Shown: piece after piece, positions 36,774 to 47,286 of the stretch
How the letters are laid out: the number at the start of each line of letters is the position of its first letter
Position numbering within the stretch: position 1 is the first letter of the stretch
Assembly: GCA_964512145.1 (NCBI GenBank)
Contig: CAZEIM010000013.1
Coordinates: 4,095 to 68,094, forward strand
Direction: 5' to 3'
Origin: CAYOHR01 sp964512145
Lineage (GTDB): Bacteria > Bacteroidota > Bacteroidia > Flavobacteriales_G > JALEGO01
DNA: 64,000 bases
Translations under genes and position numbers: made by a program
Notes under the pieces: generated by a model
The model's database searches: none
Told to the model about the DNA's origin: nothing
What the model saw: only the letters and a program-made list of their open reading frames with translations

Positions 36774-37808
36774 ATGTCTTTTTTAAAAAAGATATTTTTT
36801 AGTATAGTTTTTTTTTGTATTGTATCCTTATTGATAAATATAAAAAAGTCCATGAGTTNNNNNNNNNNGCTGCCTTCTTCATGGCAGATTTTTGCCTGGG
36901 GATTTTTTGCGCATAAAAAAATAAACTTTTTAGCTGTTCAAATAACACCAACCCCTTTACTTACATTTTATAAGAGTAATGTAGAATTTATTACCGAACA
37001 AGCGGTAGCTGCTGATAAAAGAAGATATATCATAGAAGATGAAGCCGCTAGGCACTATTTAGATTACGATCATTATGATACGAATAAAACATTTACTGTT
37101 ATTCCAAAAGATTGGAAAAGTGCTGTTGAAAAATATTCCGAAGACACATTAAAACAGCATGGTATATTACCTTGGCATTTATACAAATCTCTAAAAAATT
37201 TAGAATTTGCATTTAAAGATAAAAATTGGGAAAAAGTACTGGTTTTATCTGCAGATATTGGACATTATGTGGGAGATGCACATGTTCCATTACACACAAC
37301 CCATAACTATAATGGACAATTTACAAACCAATATGGTATACATGGTTTTTGGGAATCCAGATTGCCAGAGCTATTTTTTAACGATTACTCTTTTTGGGTA
37401 GGAAAAGCACAATATATCAAAAATCCTTTAGACAAAATTTGGGAAATTATTCAAGAAAGTCATTTAGCAGTGGATTCGGTTTTATTATTCGAGGAAAAAT
37501 TAAACAACCAGTATGGAGAAAATAAAAAATATTCTATTGAAAATAAGGGTAGAGCAGTAGTGCGTAACTACTCTGAGGAATATTCGGCTAGATATCATGA
37601 ACTATTACAGGGCATGGTTGAACGTAGAATGAAACAAGCCGTTTTTGTAACCGCCAGTTTTTGGTATACGGCCTGGATTAATGCAGGAAGTCCGGAATTA
37701 CCGAATATAGAAAATATTCAATTATCACAAGATGTTATAACAGCACTTGAAAAAATGAATTTTTCATACGAAAATTCTAAAGTTATTGGCCGTGATTGTC
37801 AACACTAA
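36774..37808 (+). CDS. S1/P1-type zinc-dependent nuclease-like secreted protein (contains a 10-N gap)
   Basis: Belongs to the zinc-dependent phospholipase C / S1-P1 nuclease superfamily. The mature N-terminus after the signal region would be close to WGFFAHKKIN (Trp-His ligands). Further metal-ligand motifs are YDHYD and the block DIGHYVGDAHVPLHTTHNYNGQFTNQYGIHGFWESRLPEL, which supplies several His/Asp ligands for a trinuclear zinc site. The N-terminal signal/anchor region is interrupted by 10 N, so the frame there is not certain, though both sides stay open in the same frame as drawn. It follows gcvT by 2 bp and overlaps the DUF1684 gene. Confidence 0.82.
   Translation: MSFLKKIFFSIVFFCIVSLLINIKKSMSXXXXLPSSWQIFAWGFFAHKKINFLAVQITPTPLLTFYKSNVEFITEQAVAADKRRYIIEDEAARHYLDYDHYDTNKTFTVIPKDWKSAVEKYSEDTLKQHGILPWHLYKSLKNLEFAFKDKNWEKVLVLSADIGHYVGDAHVPLHTTHNYNGQFTNQYGIHGFWESRLPELFFNDYSFWVGKAQYIKNPLDKIWEIIQESHLAVDSVLLFEEKLNNQYGENKKYSIENKGRAVVRNYSEEYSARYHELLQGMVERRMKQAVFVTASFWYTAWINAGSPELPNIENIQLSQDVITALEKMNFSYENSKVIGRDCQH
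36859..36868. other. assembly gap (10 N) inside the S1/P1-like nuclease gene
   Basis: Ten N bases between the signal-sequence region and the zinc-binding N-terminus. The true length is unknown, so the reading frame across it is inferred. Confidence 0.98.
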
Positions 37809-38379
37809 ATATTTTTGGGCAATATTACTATGTGTTTCTTGTTTTAATTCCTCGTATAAACAAGAGGTAACAAGATGGAGAATCGAAAAATTAAAGGTTT
37901 TTTACGACCCATTTAAATCACCTTTAAAACAAGAAGATATTAATACATTTAAAGGTTTAAATTATTTTGAAGTCAGTCAAAAATTTAAGATACCTGCAAT
38001 ATTTGAAAAATTAAACACTTCTTTTGAGTATATTCTTACAACCAATCAACAAAAACAAAGAAAATATTGGTTGGTAGGAAAAGTTCATTTTACTTTGCAA
38101 GATACATTGTATAGCTTAATAGCTTTTGCTTCTGATAGCTTACAATATACTAGTCTTTTTATCCCATTTTCGGATAAAACGAATGGATATTCTACCTATG
38201 AAACCGGAAGATATATAGACGTTTCTATAGACTCTTTAAATAAAAAACTCGTGTTAGATTTTAACTACGCATATAATCCATACTGTGCCTATAACGATGC
38301 GTATGATTGTCCTTTTCCTCCCATGGATAATTTATTAAATACGTATATTTATGCGGGAGAAAAGAAGTTTAAAAATTAA
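37786..38379 (+). CDS. DUF1684 domain protein, probably exported
   Basis: The C-terminal half contains the DUF1684 signature: YETGRYIDVSIDS, then LDFNYAYNPYCAYNDAYDCPFPPMDNLL and IYAGEKKF. The N-terminus (FWAILLCVSCFNSS) is hydrophobic and may be a lipoprotein-type signal. There is no ATG at the start: TTG 37786 or GTG 37792 are the candidates, overlapping the end of the nuclease gene by about 20 bp, so translational coupling is likely. The function of the family is unknown; members are soluble beta-rich proteins. Confidence 0.82.
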   Translation: MAVIVNTKYFWAILLCVSCFNSSYKQEVTRWRIEKLKVFYDPFKSPLKQEDINTFKGLNYFEVSQKFKIPAIFEKLNTSFEYILTTNQQKQRKYWLVGKVHFTLQDTLYSLIAFASDSLQYTSLFIPFSDKTNGYSTYETGRYIDVSIDSLNKKLVLDFNYAYNPYCAYNDAYDCPFPPMDNLLNTYIYAGEKKFKN

Positions 38380-38570
38380 TTTTTTTCAAATTTTCTATCC
38401 ACAGCTTTTAAGAAATATGCTTAAAAGTTAAGGTTACCTAAATTAATGTTTTACGTCTTTTTTATAAAATTATACGAATCATGAACATATATTCGTTAAC
38501 AACTTACGTGGCTCTATAAATAAACACATTTTAGTCTTCATTATATTTACTCTATTAAACCTATTGTATT

Positions 38571-41500
38571 GTGAAGTTTAGCTTAAAGTTATTCATATTT
38601 ATTTCTGTTTTTCAAGTATTTTCTGTGTATCCGCAACAGAATTTTATACATCAAACAGAATATTGGAAATACACCTACGCCTTAGATTTATTTGAAAAAG
38701 AAAAATATACAGATGCAGCTCATTGCTTTAATAATTTGGTGAATGATCCTTTTGCTTCTAAAGAGATTCAGGAAAACGCCTCTTTTTATTCAGCAATTTC
38801 AAATGTACGATTGTTTCAAAAAGATGCAGATGAGGGACTGAAGAGTTTTATCTATAACTATCCACAGAGCATTCACACTCAAAAGGCGTATGTTGAATTG
38901 GCAAATTACTATTATATAAAACAAAAATGGGAAGAAGCATTATTTTATTTTCAAAAAACTGATTTAAATAAAGTAGAAAAAGAAGATAAACCTATGTTTA
39001 CGTTTAAAACAGGGTATGCTTATTTTATGCTAAAAGATTATAATAAAGCCGGAAATTATTTTTACCAATTACTCAATCAAGAACATGATTACAGTTCACC
39101 AGCAGCGTATTACTTTGCCCATATTTCATATGAAAATAAAGATTATGCTGCTGCATTGGTAAATTTTCAAAAAATTGAACATGATCCTAAGTTTAATTTT
39201 ATTGCGCCCTATTACATTGCACATATTTATTTTATTCAATCAAAACACAAAGAATTAATTGAATATATTGAAGATAAAATTGATGTATTAGTTCCTGAAA
39301 GAAAGACTGAAATGTATAGAATGTTGGGAGAATCATATTATCAATTAGAAGATTACAACAATGCTATACATTATTTAAAAATGGTTAAAAAATACAATCG
39401 GGAAGAAAGATATCATTTAGCTTATGCTCTTTATAAAAACAAAGAATACAGCGAAGCGATCGATTACTTTAACTTAGCACTGGTTGATAAAGATTCTATA
39501 GATCAATTCATATACTACCACTTGGCAGACTGTTATTTACAACTCAATCAAAAAAAGTTAGCTTTTCAATCGTTTTCAAAAGCACACGAGCTTTCGTACG
39601 ACTTGTCTATTCAAGAAGATGCTTTGTTTTCTATTGCAAAATTATCGTATGAAACTTCTTTTGACCCCTATCAGGAAACTGTATTACACCTAACCAAGTT
39701 CATGATTAAGTATCCTAATTCTCCAAAATATCAAGAAGCCAAAAAGTATCTGTTAAATATTTTTTTAATAACCAATAATTATAAGTTGGCGGTTGACGAA
39801 TTAGAAAAAATGGAACTCTCTTCTCCCGAGTTTCAAGAAGCCTATCAAAAAGTGGCTTTTAATTATGCGGTAGAGCAGTATCAAGTAAAAAATTACGATG
39901 CTTCTATTGTGTATTTTCAAAAATCCCAAAAATACTCTATTGAAAAATACATACATACGTTAAGCACTTATTGGATAGCAGAATGTTATTATCAAAAAAA
40001 GGAATACGATAAAGCCATTGAAAAATATACAGATTTTTCATATAAACCTGGAGCCATTATTTTAAGTGAATTGCCTGTTTCATATTACAATGTTGGGTAT
40101 TCTTATTTTCATAAAAAGGAATATGATTCTTCTTTAGAATGGTTTAGAAAATTTACGGTGAGTAATGATGTGGAAGACCAAAACATGTTAAACGATGCCT
40201 ATTTAAAAATAGCTGATATATATTATTTAAAAAAGGAGTTGGATGTATCTCTAGAATATTATACCAAAGCCTTACAGATTGCCAAAGTAAAAGCAGATTA
40301 TGCTTTATATCAGTCGGCCATTATATATGGATTACAGGCTAATAAAAAGAAAAAACAAGAGATATTACAGCAACTGCTATCACCACACACAAACTCAACC
40401 TACATTCCTGAAGCAAGTTACCAAATAGCCTTACTTAATTACGAAAAAAACAAGTTCAATGAGGCTGTAAAAATGCTTGATGAAATTATTTTAAAATATC
40501 CAAACTCAGCTGTTTTTCAAAAGGCCATGTTGCAAAAGGCACAAATTTTTTATAACAACAGTCAATATGACAAAGCGTTGGAAGCCTATAAAAAATATAT
40601 TCAAAACTTCCCCAATTACCATGATGCCCAGTTACCCTTACAACAGATTAAGAAAATATATACAGAAACTAATAAATTGGCAGAATATACTTCTTATATT
40701 TCAACACTACAGTTTGTAAACTTTACGAAGGCTTCTATCGATTCAACCGCTTACGAAACCGCTTATTTTCAGTATATTGACGCTAAATACGACAATGCCA
40801 TAAAAGGATTTACCGACTATATTAACGATGTTGATAAAAAAGTGTATCCCGGAATTTTTAAAACACAATCGTACTTTTATAGAGCCGAATCTTATTTTAT
40901 TAATTCCGATTATCCTAAAGCCTTGTTGGATTATTTAAAAGTCATTGAAGAACCTACAAACGTATACTCCGAAAAATCTCTCTTAAAAGCCAGTAGAATT
41001 TTATTTGCCAATCAAATGTATTCAGAGGCATTAAAACTCTATATTCAGTTAGAAGAAATTGGCGAATATCAGGATAATATTTGGGAGGCTAAAATGGGGC
41101 AATTGCAATGTCATTTTAAACTCGAAAATTACGATGCAGTAACTCATCAGTCTAATAAACTACTTTTAGATTTTAAAGGATCGGAGCAAGAAAAGATAGA
41201 AGTCATTTATTCATCTGCGTATGCTGCCCTTAAAAACAATAATTTACCCATAGCTTTTGATCAGTTTTTAAAAGTTTCTATTTATACTACTAGTGTTTAT
41301 TATAGTGAGGCTATGTACTACTTAGCCTGGATTCATTACACTAAAAACGAATATAAAGAAGCAGAGGTTAAAATCAATGAATTGTTAAATGGAGATATAG
41401 TAAATAAACATTGGATGGCAAAAGCACTCATCTTATTAGGAGATGTATATTTTGCTCAAAAAGATTATTTACAGGCTCGTTTTACGTTGCAAAGCGTTAT

Positions 41501-41669
41501 GGATAATCATGACGATAAAAGTATAACAGATATTGCACAGCAAAAATTAAAAGAAGTAGTGCAAGAGGAAGATAAAGTGAAACAATCTAACCAAAAACAA
41601 GAGGTACTTCCCGAAATTAAATTGGAAGAAACTCCAGAGGGAAATATGGATTTTGACGATGATTTATAA
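38571..41669 (+). CDS. large secreted/periplasmic TPR protein
   Basis: 1032 residues starting at GTG 38571 with a signal peptide (~1-22, ending VYPQQ). Almost the whole mature protein is a solenoid of tetratricopeptide-type helix pairs, e.g. repeated YxxAIxYF, YYLAECYYQKKEYDKAIEKY and YPNSAVFQKAMLQKAQIFYNNSQYDKALEAYKKYI segments. This suggests a scaffold for protein-protein contacts in the periplasm. It ends in an acidic tail (DFDDDL). The next gene, an outer-membrane barrel, begins one base after the stop, so a functional partnership at the outer membrane is likely. No specific name is justified. Confidence 0.85.
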   Translation: MKFSLKLFIFISVFQVFSVYPQQNFIHQTEYWKYTYALDLFEKEKYTDAAHCFNNLVNDPFASKEIQENASFYSAISNVRLFQKDADEGLKSFIYNYPQSIHTQKAYVELANYYYIKQKWEEALFYFQKTDLNKVEKEDKPMFTFKTGYAYFMLKDYNKAGNYFYQLLNQEHDYSSPAAYYFAHISYENKDYAAALVNFQKIEHDPKFNFIAPYYIAHIYFIQSKHKELIEYIEDKIDVLVPERKTEMYRMLGESYYQLEDYNNAIHYLKMVKKYNREERYHLAYALYKNKEYSEAIDYFNLALVDKDSIDQFIYYHLADCYLQLNQKKLAFQSFSKAHELSYDLSIQEDALFSIAKLSYETSFDPYQETVLHLTKFMIKYPNSPKYQEAKKYLLNIFLITNNYKLAVDELEKMELSSPEFQEAYQKVAFNYAVEQYQVKNYDASIVYFQKSQKYSIEKYIHTLSTYWIAECYYQKKEYDKAIEKYTDFSYKPGAIILSELPVSYYNVGYSYFHKKEYDSSLEWFRKFTVSNDVEDQNMLNDAYLKIADIYYLKKELDVSLEYYTKALQIAKVKADYALYQSAIIYGLQANKKKKQEILQQLLSPHTNSTYIPEASYQIALLNYEKNKFNEAVKMLDEIILKYPNSAVFQKAMLQKAQIFYNNSQYDKALEAYKKYIQNFPNYHDAQLPLQQIKKIYTETNKLAEYTSYISTLQFVNFTKASIDSTAYETAYFQYIDAKYDNAIKGFTDYINDVDKKVYPGIFKTQSYFYRAESYFINSDYPKALLDYLKVIEEPTNVYSEKSLLKASRILFANQMYSEALKLYIQLEEIGEYQDNIWEAKMGQLQCHFKLENYDAVTHQSNKLLLDFKGSEQEKIEVIYSSAYAALKNNNLPIAFDQFLKVSIYTTSVYYSEAMYYLAWIHYTKNEYKEAEVKINELLNGDIVNKHWMAKALILLGDVYFAQKDYLQARFTLQSVMDNHDDKSITDIAQQKLKEVVQEEDKVKQSNQKQEVLPEIKLEETPEGNMDFDDDL

Positions 41670-41670
41670 T

Positions 41671-43377
41671 ATGTATATTATGCGAATATATTTTAATTTT
41701 TTGAGAAGTTTTTTGATGTTATTTTTAGGGTGTTTGTATTTACAAACAATCGCTCAAGACACTTTATCAACTGATGATGTATATGTTATTAAGGATTTTA
41801 ATCCAGTATTAGCCACCGAAGGAGCTAAAATTGCTCATATGCCTTCTATTATACAGGGCAAGCCTAAAAAACTAGATGTTCAATATGGATTTACTAAAAA
41901 AGAATATAAAGTTTTTTTTGAACCCCAACCCATAACCCCCGCTTATATGAAACGCGAGGCTTTAGATAAGATTTACAAAGGATATGTAAAAGGAGGTGTA
42001 GGTTCCTATTTAACATCCTACTTTGATGCACATTATTCAACAACTCGATCTTCTCAAAAGTCGGCCGGTATCAATTTATTTCATAACGCTTCTATGGGTA
42101 CCATCCGCAATAAAGGTTATTCTGGTTTTTCTAAGAATAGGGTTAGTGCATTTGGAAAAAAAATAATGAACAAACATATACTGGAAGGCAATGTATTTAC
42201 CCATTTTGATAAAATTCATTATTACGGCTACGACCCTGTTTTTTTTCCGGAGTTTGATAAAAAAAATACTCAGAATTATTATTTTAATCCAGGTTTTGAG
42301 ATCTCTTTTAGCGATAAAAATATATTAGAACCTCAAAAAAAGTCTTTCCAAACTAAACTTACGTATCAGTATTTGCAAGATAAATTTAAATCTCAAGAGC
42401 ATAATCCTGTATATACATTACTTTATAATATGCCTCTTGAGAAACATCGTTTACAAATAGACGCTAAAGTAGATTATAATCAATTTATATATACCGATAG
42501 CGCTCAACAATCAATATCAAGCACTATTGCAATGCTTACTCCTGCCTTTATCAGTAAGTTTGATTTTATTTCAGTGAAGTTGGGTGCGGCACTTTTTTTA
42601 AATACGGCATCAGATTCCTCTAAACTAAGTTTTAAACCTATTATCGATGTTCAAATACCCTTATTTGAAGGCATCATAGTACCTTATATTGGAATAAAAG
42701 GTTCCGTTGAACGAAATAACTTTCAATCGCTTCGTTTAACCAATCCCTTTATTCATTCTACTTATTTACGCCTTCAAAATTCCGACATACGTCAACATAT
42801 TTATGCCGGGGTAAAATGTTCTTTTTCGTCTACTTTTCAGTTTAATTTGTATGCTAACAGTTTAAATACAAGAGGATTACCTTTATTTGTAAACGACACC
42901 TTTGGTATTGTAAATCATTATTTTTTAGTACAGTACGATCGAGTACAAACGAACTCATTACATGCCGAATTTAATATATCATTAAAAAATAAAATGAATA
43001 TTTTACTTACAGGAGAATATTTTTCGTATCAAACCAGTGTTGAGTCAACAGCATGGCATTTACCTTCCACTAAAATATCAACACAATTTAAGTATAACTT
43101 ATATCAAAAAATATATGCTGGTTTAGATTTATTTTACGTTTCGAGTCGTTTTGCAAAATTGTATGGATTTCAAAATGGGGTAGTGTTAAAAGATCAAATG
43201 CGAATTGTTGAATTAAAACCTTTTGCCGATGTTAATATAAGTTTAGAGTATAGGTACACTCATAAAATTGGCGCATTTATGCAAGTAAACAATCTTTTGG
43301 CTCAACGATATGAGTTGTGGTATAATTATCCGGTTCAAGTAGTAAATATAGTAGGAGGCGTTAAAATCCTGTTTTAG
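41671..43377 (+). CDS. outer-membrane beta-barrel protein partnered with the TPR protein
   Basis: A signal peptide (MRIYFNFLRSFLMLFLGCLYLQTIAQ) is followed by an N-terminal segment VYVIKDFNPVLATEGAKI that resembles the start of TonB-receptor-like Bacteroidota barrels. Alternating hydrophobic/polar strands then run through ~500 residues and end in the aromatic VVNIVGGVKILF, a typical barrel C-terminus. It starts at ATG 41671 or 41680, just after the TPR stop. No plug or TonB box is evident, so it is a barrel of unknown substrate. The stop overlaps the stop of the convergent 43374-47210 gene. Confidence 0.75.
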   Translation: MYIMRIYFNFLRSFLMLFLGCLYLQTIAQDTLSTDDVYVIKDFNPVLATEGAKIAHMPSIIQGKPKKLDVQYGFTKKEYKVFFEPQPITPAYMKREALDKIYKGYVKGGVGSYLTSYFDAHYSTTRSSQKSAGINLFHNASMGTIRNKGYSGFSKNRVSAFGKKIMNKHILEGNVFTHFDKIHYYGYDPVFFPEFDKKNTQNYYFNPGFEISFSDKNILEPQKKSFQTKLTYQYLQDKFKSQEHNPVYTLLYNMPLEKHRLQIDAKVDYNQFIYTDSAQQSISSTIAMLTPAFISKFDFISVKLGAALFLNTASDSSKLSFKPIIDVQIPLFEGIIVPYIGIKGSVERNNFQSLRLTNPFIHSTYLRLQNSDIRQHIYAGVKCSFSSTFQFNLYANSLNTRGLPLFVNDTFGIVNHYFLVQYDRVQTNSLHAEFNISLKNKMNILLTGEYFSYQTSVESTAWHLPSTKISTQFKYNLYQKIYAGLDLFYVSSRFAKLYGFQNGVVLKDQMRIVELKPFADVNISLEYRYTHKIGAFMQVNNLLAQRYELWYNYPVQVVNIVGGVKILF

Positions 43378-46300
43378 TATTTAAGTATTTTGGTTTCATA
43401 AGTATTGTAGTCATTTTGTATTTGTAATACATATACCCCATTTGGGAGGTTTTGAAGAGAAATATTTTGGGTTGTTTGACTAAAGGAATTTTCTTGAATT
43501 TTTTGGCCTACATTGTTAAATAGTACATATTTTTTTGGGGATATTTCTTCGGTTTCAATGTTAATAATATCTTGTGTGGGATTGGGGTATACCGAAAATC
43601 CTCCAATAGAATTTATACACGCACTGTTTATTATTTTTGAATAGGTGTGTTTTCCGTCTAAATCTACTTGTTTTAATCGGTAATATACATTGTTGGAGGG
43701 AATATTAAAATCTAAAAATTGATAATGAATACTTGTGTGACTGTTTATTGCCCCTTCAACTGTGCCAATTGAATACCAATCTTTTCCATTGTTACTTTTT
43801 TCAATATCAAAATATTGATTATTAATTTCTGTAGCGGTTGTCCAATGAATGGCTATGTAGTTTTCGTAACATTGAGTAACAAACTCGGTTAAGCGAATAG
43901 GTAATGGGTTTACATTAGGTGTAGAGGATGAAGTGGATAAGGTAAAAGGACTAAAACTACTTACCGGATCAGAAGTTACTTTACCTTCATTTACATCACC
44001 CAATGTGCTTGTATTGCCTATATTCTCCCATTCTGTTCCGGTCCAGTGAGCTACTCTTAAATCTGCCAAACTGGTTACCCCACAACTTCTGGTATTCCAG
44101 CTTAACGTTACACTAACGCTACTACTACCGGCTGTTCTTTCTAAATTCCAAAATTCACATTGACTTACATGAGAAAGCTCAGAAGAAATACAATCACCAG
44201 CGTATGAAATTCTAGGATTAAAGGGAGTATAATAAGCCATAAAAGCATCGGTTATTACTGATGGAGCAGAAATTCCTATCGGAGCATAATAATTATCATC
44301 ACCTATATCAAAGGTGAATGCATCATTTCCAATTTTTTCTGCATTTCCTACAATATATCTACTACTATTAGCTCCAGAAACTGTAGCATTATCTTTAAAT
44401 ATTATTTTATAATTTTTGGTATACAATTTACCTTGCGTAAACGTTAAACTGTTATTAATGGTAATGTCTCCCAATAATTCTACTCCTTCGGGGTTATCAA
44501 TAACAAGTTTGGAAATTTCGCCATTTAAAAAATTATTAGGGTTAATATATTGTTTTTCGGTACCCTCAAATTCAATAATACTCGAAGCATTTGAACTTAC
44601 ATCAATTTGTGCTCCATTGGTAAATTTAAGTTCTCCTGTTAATCTTAATCTGTAACCATTTACATCTAAGCGATAGGTATTTTGGTCACTAGAAATATTG
44701 CTAAATAAGTAATTCTGATTTAGGATACAATGATTGGCAGCGGTTATTAAAAAAGTAAAGGAATTACCTGAGGTAGGTGGTCCGGCAATATGTAAATAAT
44801 TGGCCGAGTTACTAAAATTTGTTCCAAAATCACCTTTCCAGTAACACCCCTCCAAAGCTCCCATTTTAGGCGAAGAGGCATCTCTATTCATATAAAAAAA
44901 GTCTTGGGTTACACCTGTTCCGCTTACCGCATTTAGGGTGTTTATAGTGGTAAAAAAATAGGTAACATCTTCTCCCTTTGCATTGATAAAATTTGGGTTG
45001 GTATTTAAGCTGTTTGCATCTTGTCCGGTAGCCGTTTGCCAGTTAGCTAAAGTAGTTTGGGTACCTCCTAAATATGCATTAAATGTTCCTACATAACAAG
45101 GCACATAATAATTGTTATAGTCAATGGTTAAACTGGTAGTACCCGGCAGGTAAATGGCATAGTGATTACCTGATCCGGGACTATCAAAAGCCCGTGAGTT
45201 TGAAAAAATATTATTTCGTATATCGGTAATATCTGCATCAGTTTGTTCCTCATAACAAATGGTGTTACGAGTATATCCTGATGTAACGGTTCCAACAATA
45301 CTTACCGTATTAAAATATGCTTTGGTAGTTAAGCCTCCATTCGTTAATAAATAAATTCCCCAAATTCTATAATCTCCTAAAGCGGTTTCACCAACACTTA
45401 CTACATTATTAAATAAGTCAGTTATATTACCCGCATAAATACCATACACCTGACATCCATTATTACTGGAAGATAAGCCCAAGGAGTGTATAAAATTATT
45501 TTTAATACTAATACCACCACTGGTTGCGCTCCAACACGATATCCCACAAACACCCACTGTACTGGATGCATTGGTATTCATAATATCATATATGGTATTT
45601 CCTTCTATATTAATATAAGGAGAAGCTGATGCTGCATTTCGATTTTCTATACCGGTAACATTACTATACGCAGCAGAAATAGGTGCAGAAGATGAAAGAT
45701 TATATATTTTATTATTAATAACTTCCCCGTGTCCTATTAAAATACCTGTAGTTCCAAACTGAGCAAATGATCTGTTTGAAGTATTATTGAGGTTGCAAAT
45801 AACATTGTTTTTAATAACCGACATTTTTGTAGTGTGAATTGCATATAGGTCTTGAATTCTACTGGTATTGGCATTGGTATGCTGTATACTGTTAGATGAA
45901 ACTTTACTTCCCACCAGGTTATTTACAATTTCGGAATACGTAGCTTGTGAATAAATACAAGTTGCACTTATAGCATTAGCTGTTGTAGTAGAGTTTAAGG
46001 TAATTGAGCCAATACTATTATTGTATATATAGGCAGTATCAACACTTGTGCCTATGTGAATAATAGTTACATAATCTTGAGCTCCTACCGGGTTATTGTT
46101 TGTATAATTTATAGAACCATTACCGGTAGTTTCGCCAATAACATTTCCTTTTATGGTTCCAATGTTGGTTTTACCATCTGGTATGCTAAAAATAGTGAAA
46201 GAAGTAGTTGATGAAGAATTTGTATTAATGTTAATGTTTTTTATGGTATTACCCTGAATACTACTATATGTTGTACTGGAGATTAAGTCTAATCGTATTG

Positions 46301-47210
46301 CATAAAATTTTGTGGATTGAGAGCCTAAATATGTCCAGGCACTACCCCCGCATTGGGGAGCGCTCCCTCCAATATAATTGTCAAAAATTTTCATATTATC
46401 CCCTCCGGAACTCGATGTTTGTATATTAATGGCATGATGTGATCTTCCGGAAGTTGGAGTAATACTGGTTGTTTGATAAAAACTATTACCCTGAATCAGC
46501 CAGTCACTAGCATAATCACCTATCAATATTCCATTTGAGCCGGCAGAATTAGCAAAAAAGTTATATATATTATTATTGATAATAAAGTTTTGGCTATTAG
46601 CAAGAAATGAATTTGTGGAATAAATACAATTAAAAGGATTTCCAGCACTTGCTTCGTGTATGTTGCAATTATTTATGTTATTTTTTATATTCCCAGTCCC
46701 AGTAAAAGATGTCCAAAAGGTTATAACGCCTCTATTAGCAACTGCTGCTGAACCTTTAATATCGCAATATTTTATCTCGTTGTACGAAGCGCTGTTGTTA
46801 AACCGTATGGTGGTTGCAGATGTATTGGTATTTATGTTAGAAAAACTTAAGTCTTTGCTATCGCAATTACCGGGAATACGTCCGTCAATAATAACCTTGT
46901 CGGCACCATTTAAATCAACCAATGGACCATTTAAGTTTCCTGATACCTCATAAATACCGGTAGGATGAATAAATACGCCATTATAGTTGGCACTACCGGT
47001 ACCACTTTCATTTAATACAGCCGATGCTGTTTCGGTGGTATTACTAATAATTTCTAGTGTAATAGTTCCGGTTATTGATCCGGCATTAATGGCATCAAAA
47101 GCCGCTTTTAAGGTAGTATAATCACCACCGGTACCTACTGTTTTGGTTACGCTATACATCGAACTTATTACAGTAAGTATCGTGCATAAAGTAAAAATAA
47201 TTTTTTTCAT
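43374..47210 (-). CDS. right-handed beta-helix surface protein with T9SS type A sorting domain
   Basis: 1278 residues, signal peptide ~1-20. The N-terminal TVGTGGDYTTLKAAFDAINAG motif introduces a pectate-lyase-like parallel beta-helix in this class. Many repeats of the N-x-I-x-G-N-x-I and NNxIxN type extend to ~residue 780. The second part has Ig-like or jelly-roll domains (~790-1150). The last ~80 residues (FSVYPNPTQDIINIET to GVYVLQIQN) form a T9SS type A tail. Beta-helix proteins of this type may bind or cleave polysaccharide, but no catalytic residues were identified. A TATATTTG box lies at 47242-47249. Confidence 0.88.
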   Translation of the reverse strand: MKKIIFTLCTILTVISSMYSVTKTVGTGGDYTTLKAAFDAINAGSITGTITLEIISNTTETASAVLNESGTGSANYNGVFIHPTGIYEVSGNLNGPLVDLNGADKVIIDGRIPGNCDSKDLSFSNINTNTSATTIRFNNSASYNEIKYCDIKGSAAVANRGVITFWTSFTGTGNIKNNINNCNIHEASAGNPFNCIYSTNSFLANSQNFIINNNIYNFFANSAGSNGILIGDYASDWLIQGNSFYQTTSITPTSGRSHHAINIQTSSSGGDNMKIFDNYIGGSAPQCGGSAWTYLGSQSTKFYAIRLDLISSTTYSSIQGNTIKNININTNSSSTTSFTIFSIPDGKTNIGTIKGNVIGETTGNGSINYTNNNPVGAQDYVTIIHIGTSVDTAYIYNNSIGSITLNSTTTANAISATCIYSQATYSEIVNNLVGSKVSSNSIQHTNANTSRIQDLYAIHTTKMSVIKNNVICNLNNTSNRSFAQFGTTGILIGHGEVINNKIYNLSSSAPISAAYSNVTGIENRNAASASPYINIEGNTIYDIMNTNASSTVGVCGISCWSATSGGISIKNNFIHSLGLSSSNNGCQVYGIYAGNITDLFNNVVSVGETALGDYRIWGIYLLTNGGLTTKAYFNTVSIVGTVTSGYTRNTICYEEQTDADITDIRNNIFSNSRAFDSPGSGNHYAIYLPGTTSLTIDYNNYYVPCYVGTFNAYLGGTQTTLANWQTATGQDANSLNTNPNFINAKGEDVTYFFTTINTLNAVSGTGVTQDFFYMNRDASSPKMGALEGCYWKGDFGTNFSNSANYLHIAGPPTSGNSFTFLITAANHCILNQNYLFSNISSDQNTYRLDVNGYRLRLTGELKFTNGAQIDVSSNASSIIEFEGTEKQYINPNNFLNGEISKLVIDNPEGVELLGDITINNSLTFTQGKLYTKNYKIIFKDNATVSGANSSRYIVGNAEKIGNDAFTFDIGDDNYYAPIGISAPSVITDAFMAYYTPFNPRISYAGDCISSELSHVSQCEFWNLERTAGSSSVSVTLSWNTRSCGVTSLADLRVAHWTGTEWENIGNTSTLGDVNEGKVTSDPVSSFSPFTLSTSSSTPNVNPLPIRLTEFVTQCYENYIAIHWTTATEINNQYFDIEKSNNGKDWYSIGTVEGAINSHTSIHYQFLDFNIPSNNVYYRLKQVDLDGKHTYSKIINSACINSIGGFSVYPNPTQDIINIETEEISPKKYVLFNNVGQKIQENSFSQTTQNISLQNLPNGVYVLQIQNDYNTYETKILKY

Positions 47211-47241
47211 AATATATATATATATAGAACTTATACGATAT

Positions 47242-47249
47242 CAAATATA
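47242..47249 (-). promoter_or_regulatory. candidate -7 promoter element of the beta-helix protein gene
   Basis: TATATTTG (minus strand) matches TAnnTTTG, 31 bp before the ATG at 47210. The leader between them contains an alternating AT run. No -33 TTTG is seen at the right distance. Confidence 0.45.
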
Positions 47250-47286
47250 CAAAGTTTTTAATGTTTGGTTGTTTAACATTTTTTTA

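Noticed and set aside
38405..38427. Terminator after the DUF1684 gene
   Set aside because: CTTTTAAG/CTTAAAAG is only 8 bp, almost all A+T, and is not followed by a T-run.
43374..43377. Overlapping stop codons of convergent genes as a regulatory site
   Set aside because: A 4-bp convergent overlap is common in compact genomes and shows no hairpin.
47211..47226. Alternating AT run before the beta-helix gene as a phase-variable promoter
   Set aside because: Short dinucleotide runs are common in AT-rich intergenic DNA and it lies in the leader, not between -33 and -7.
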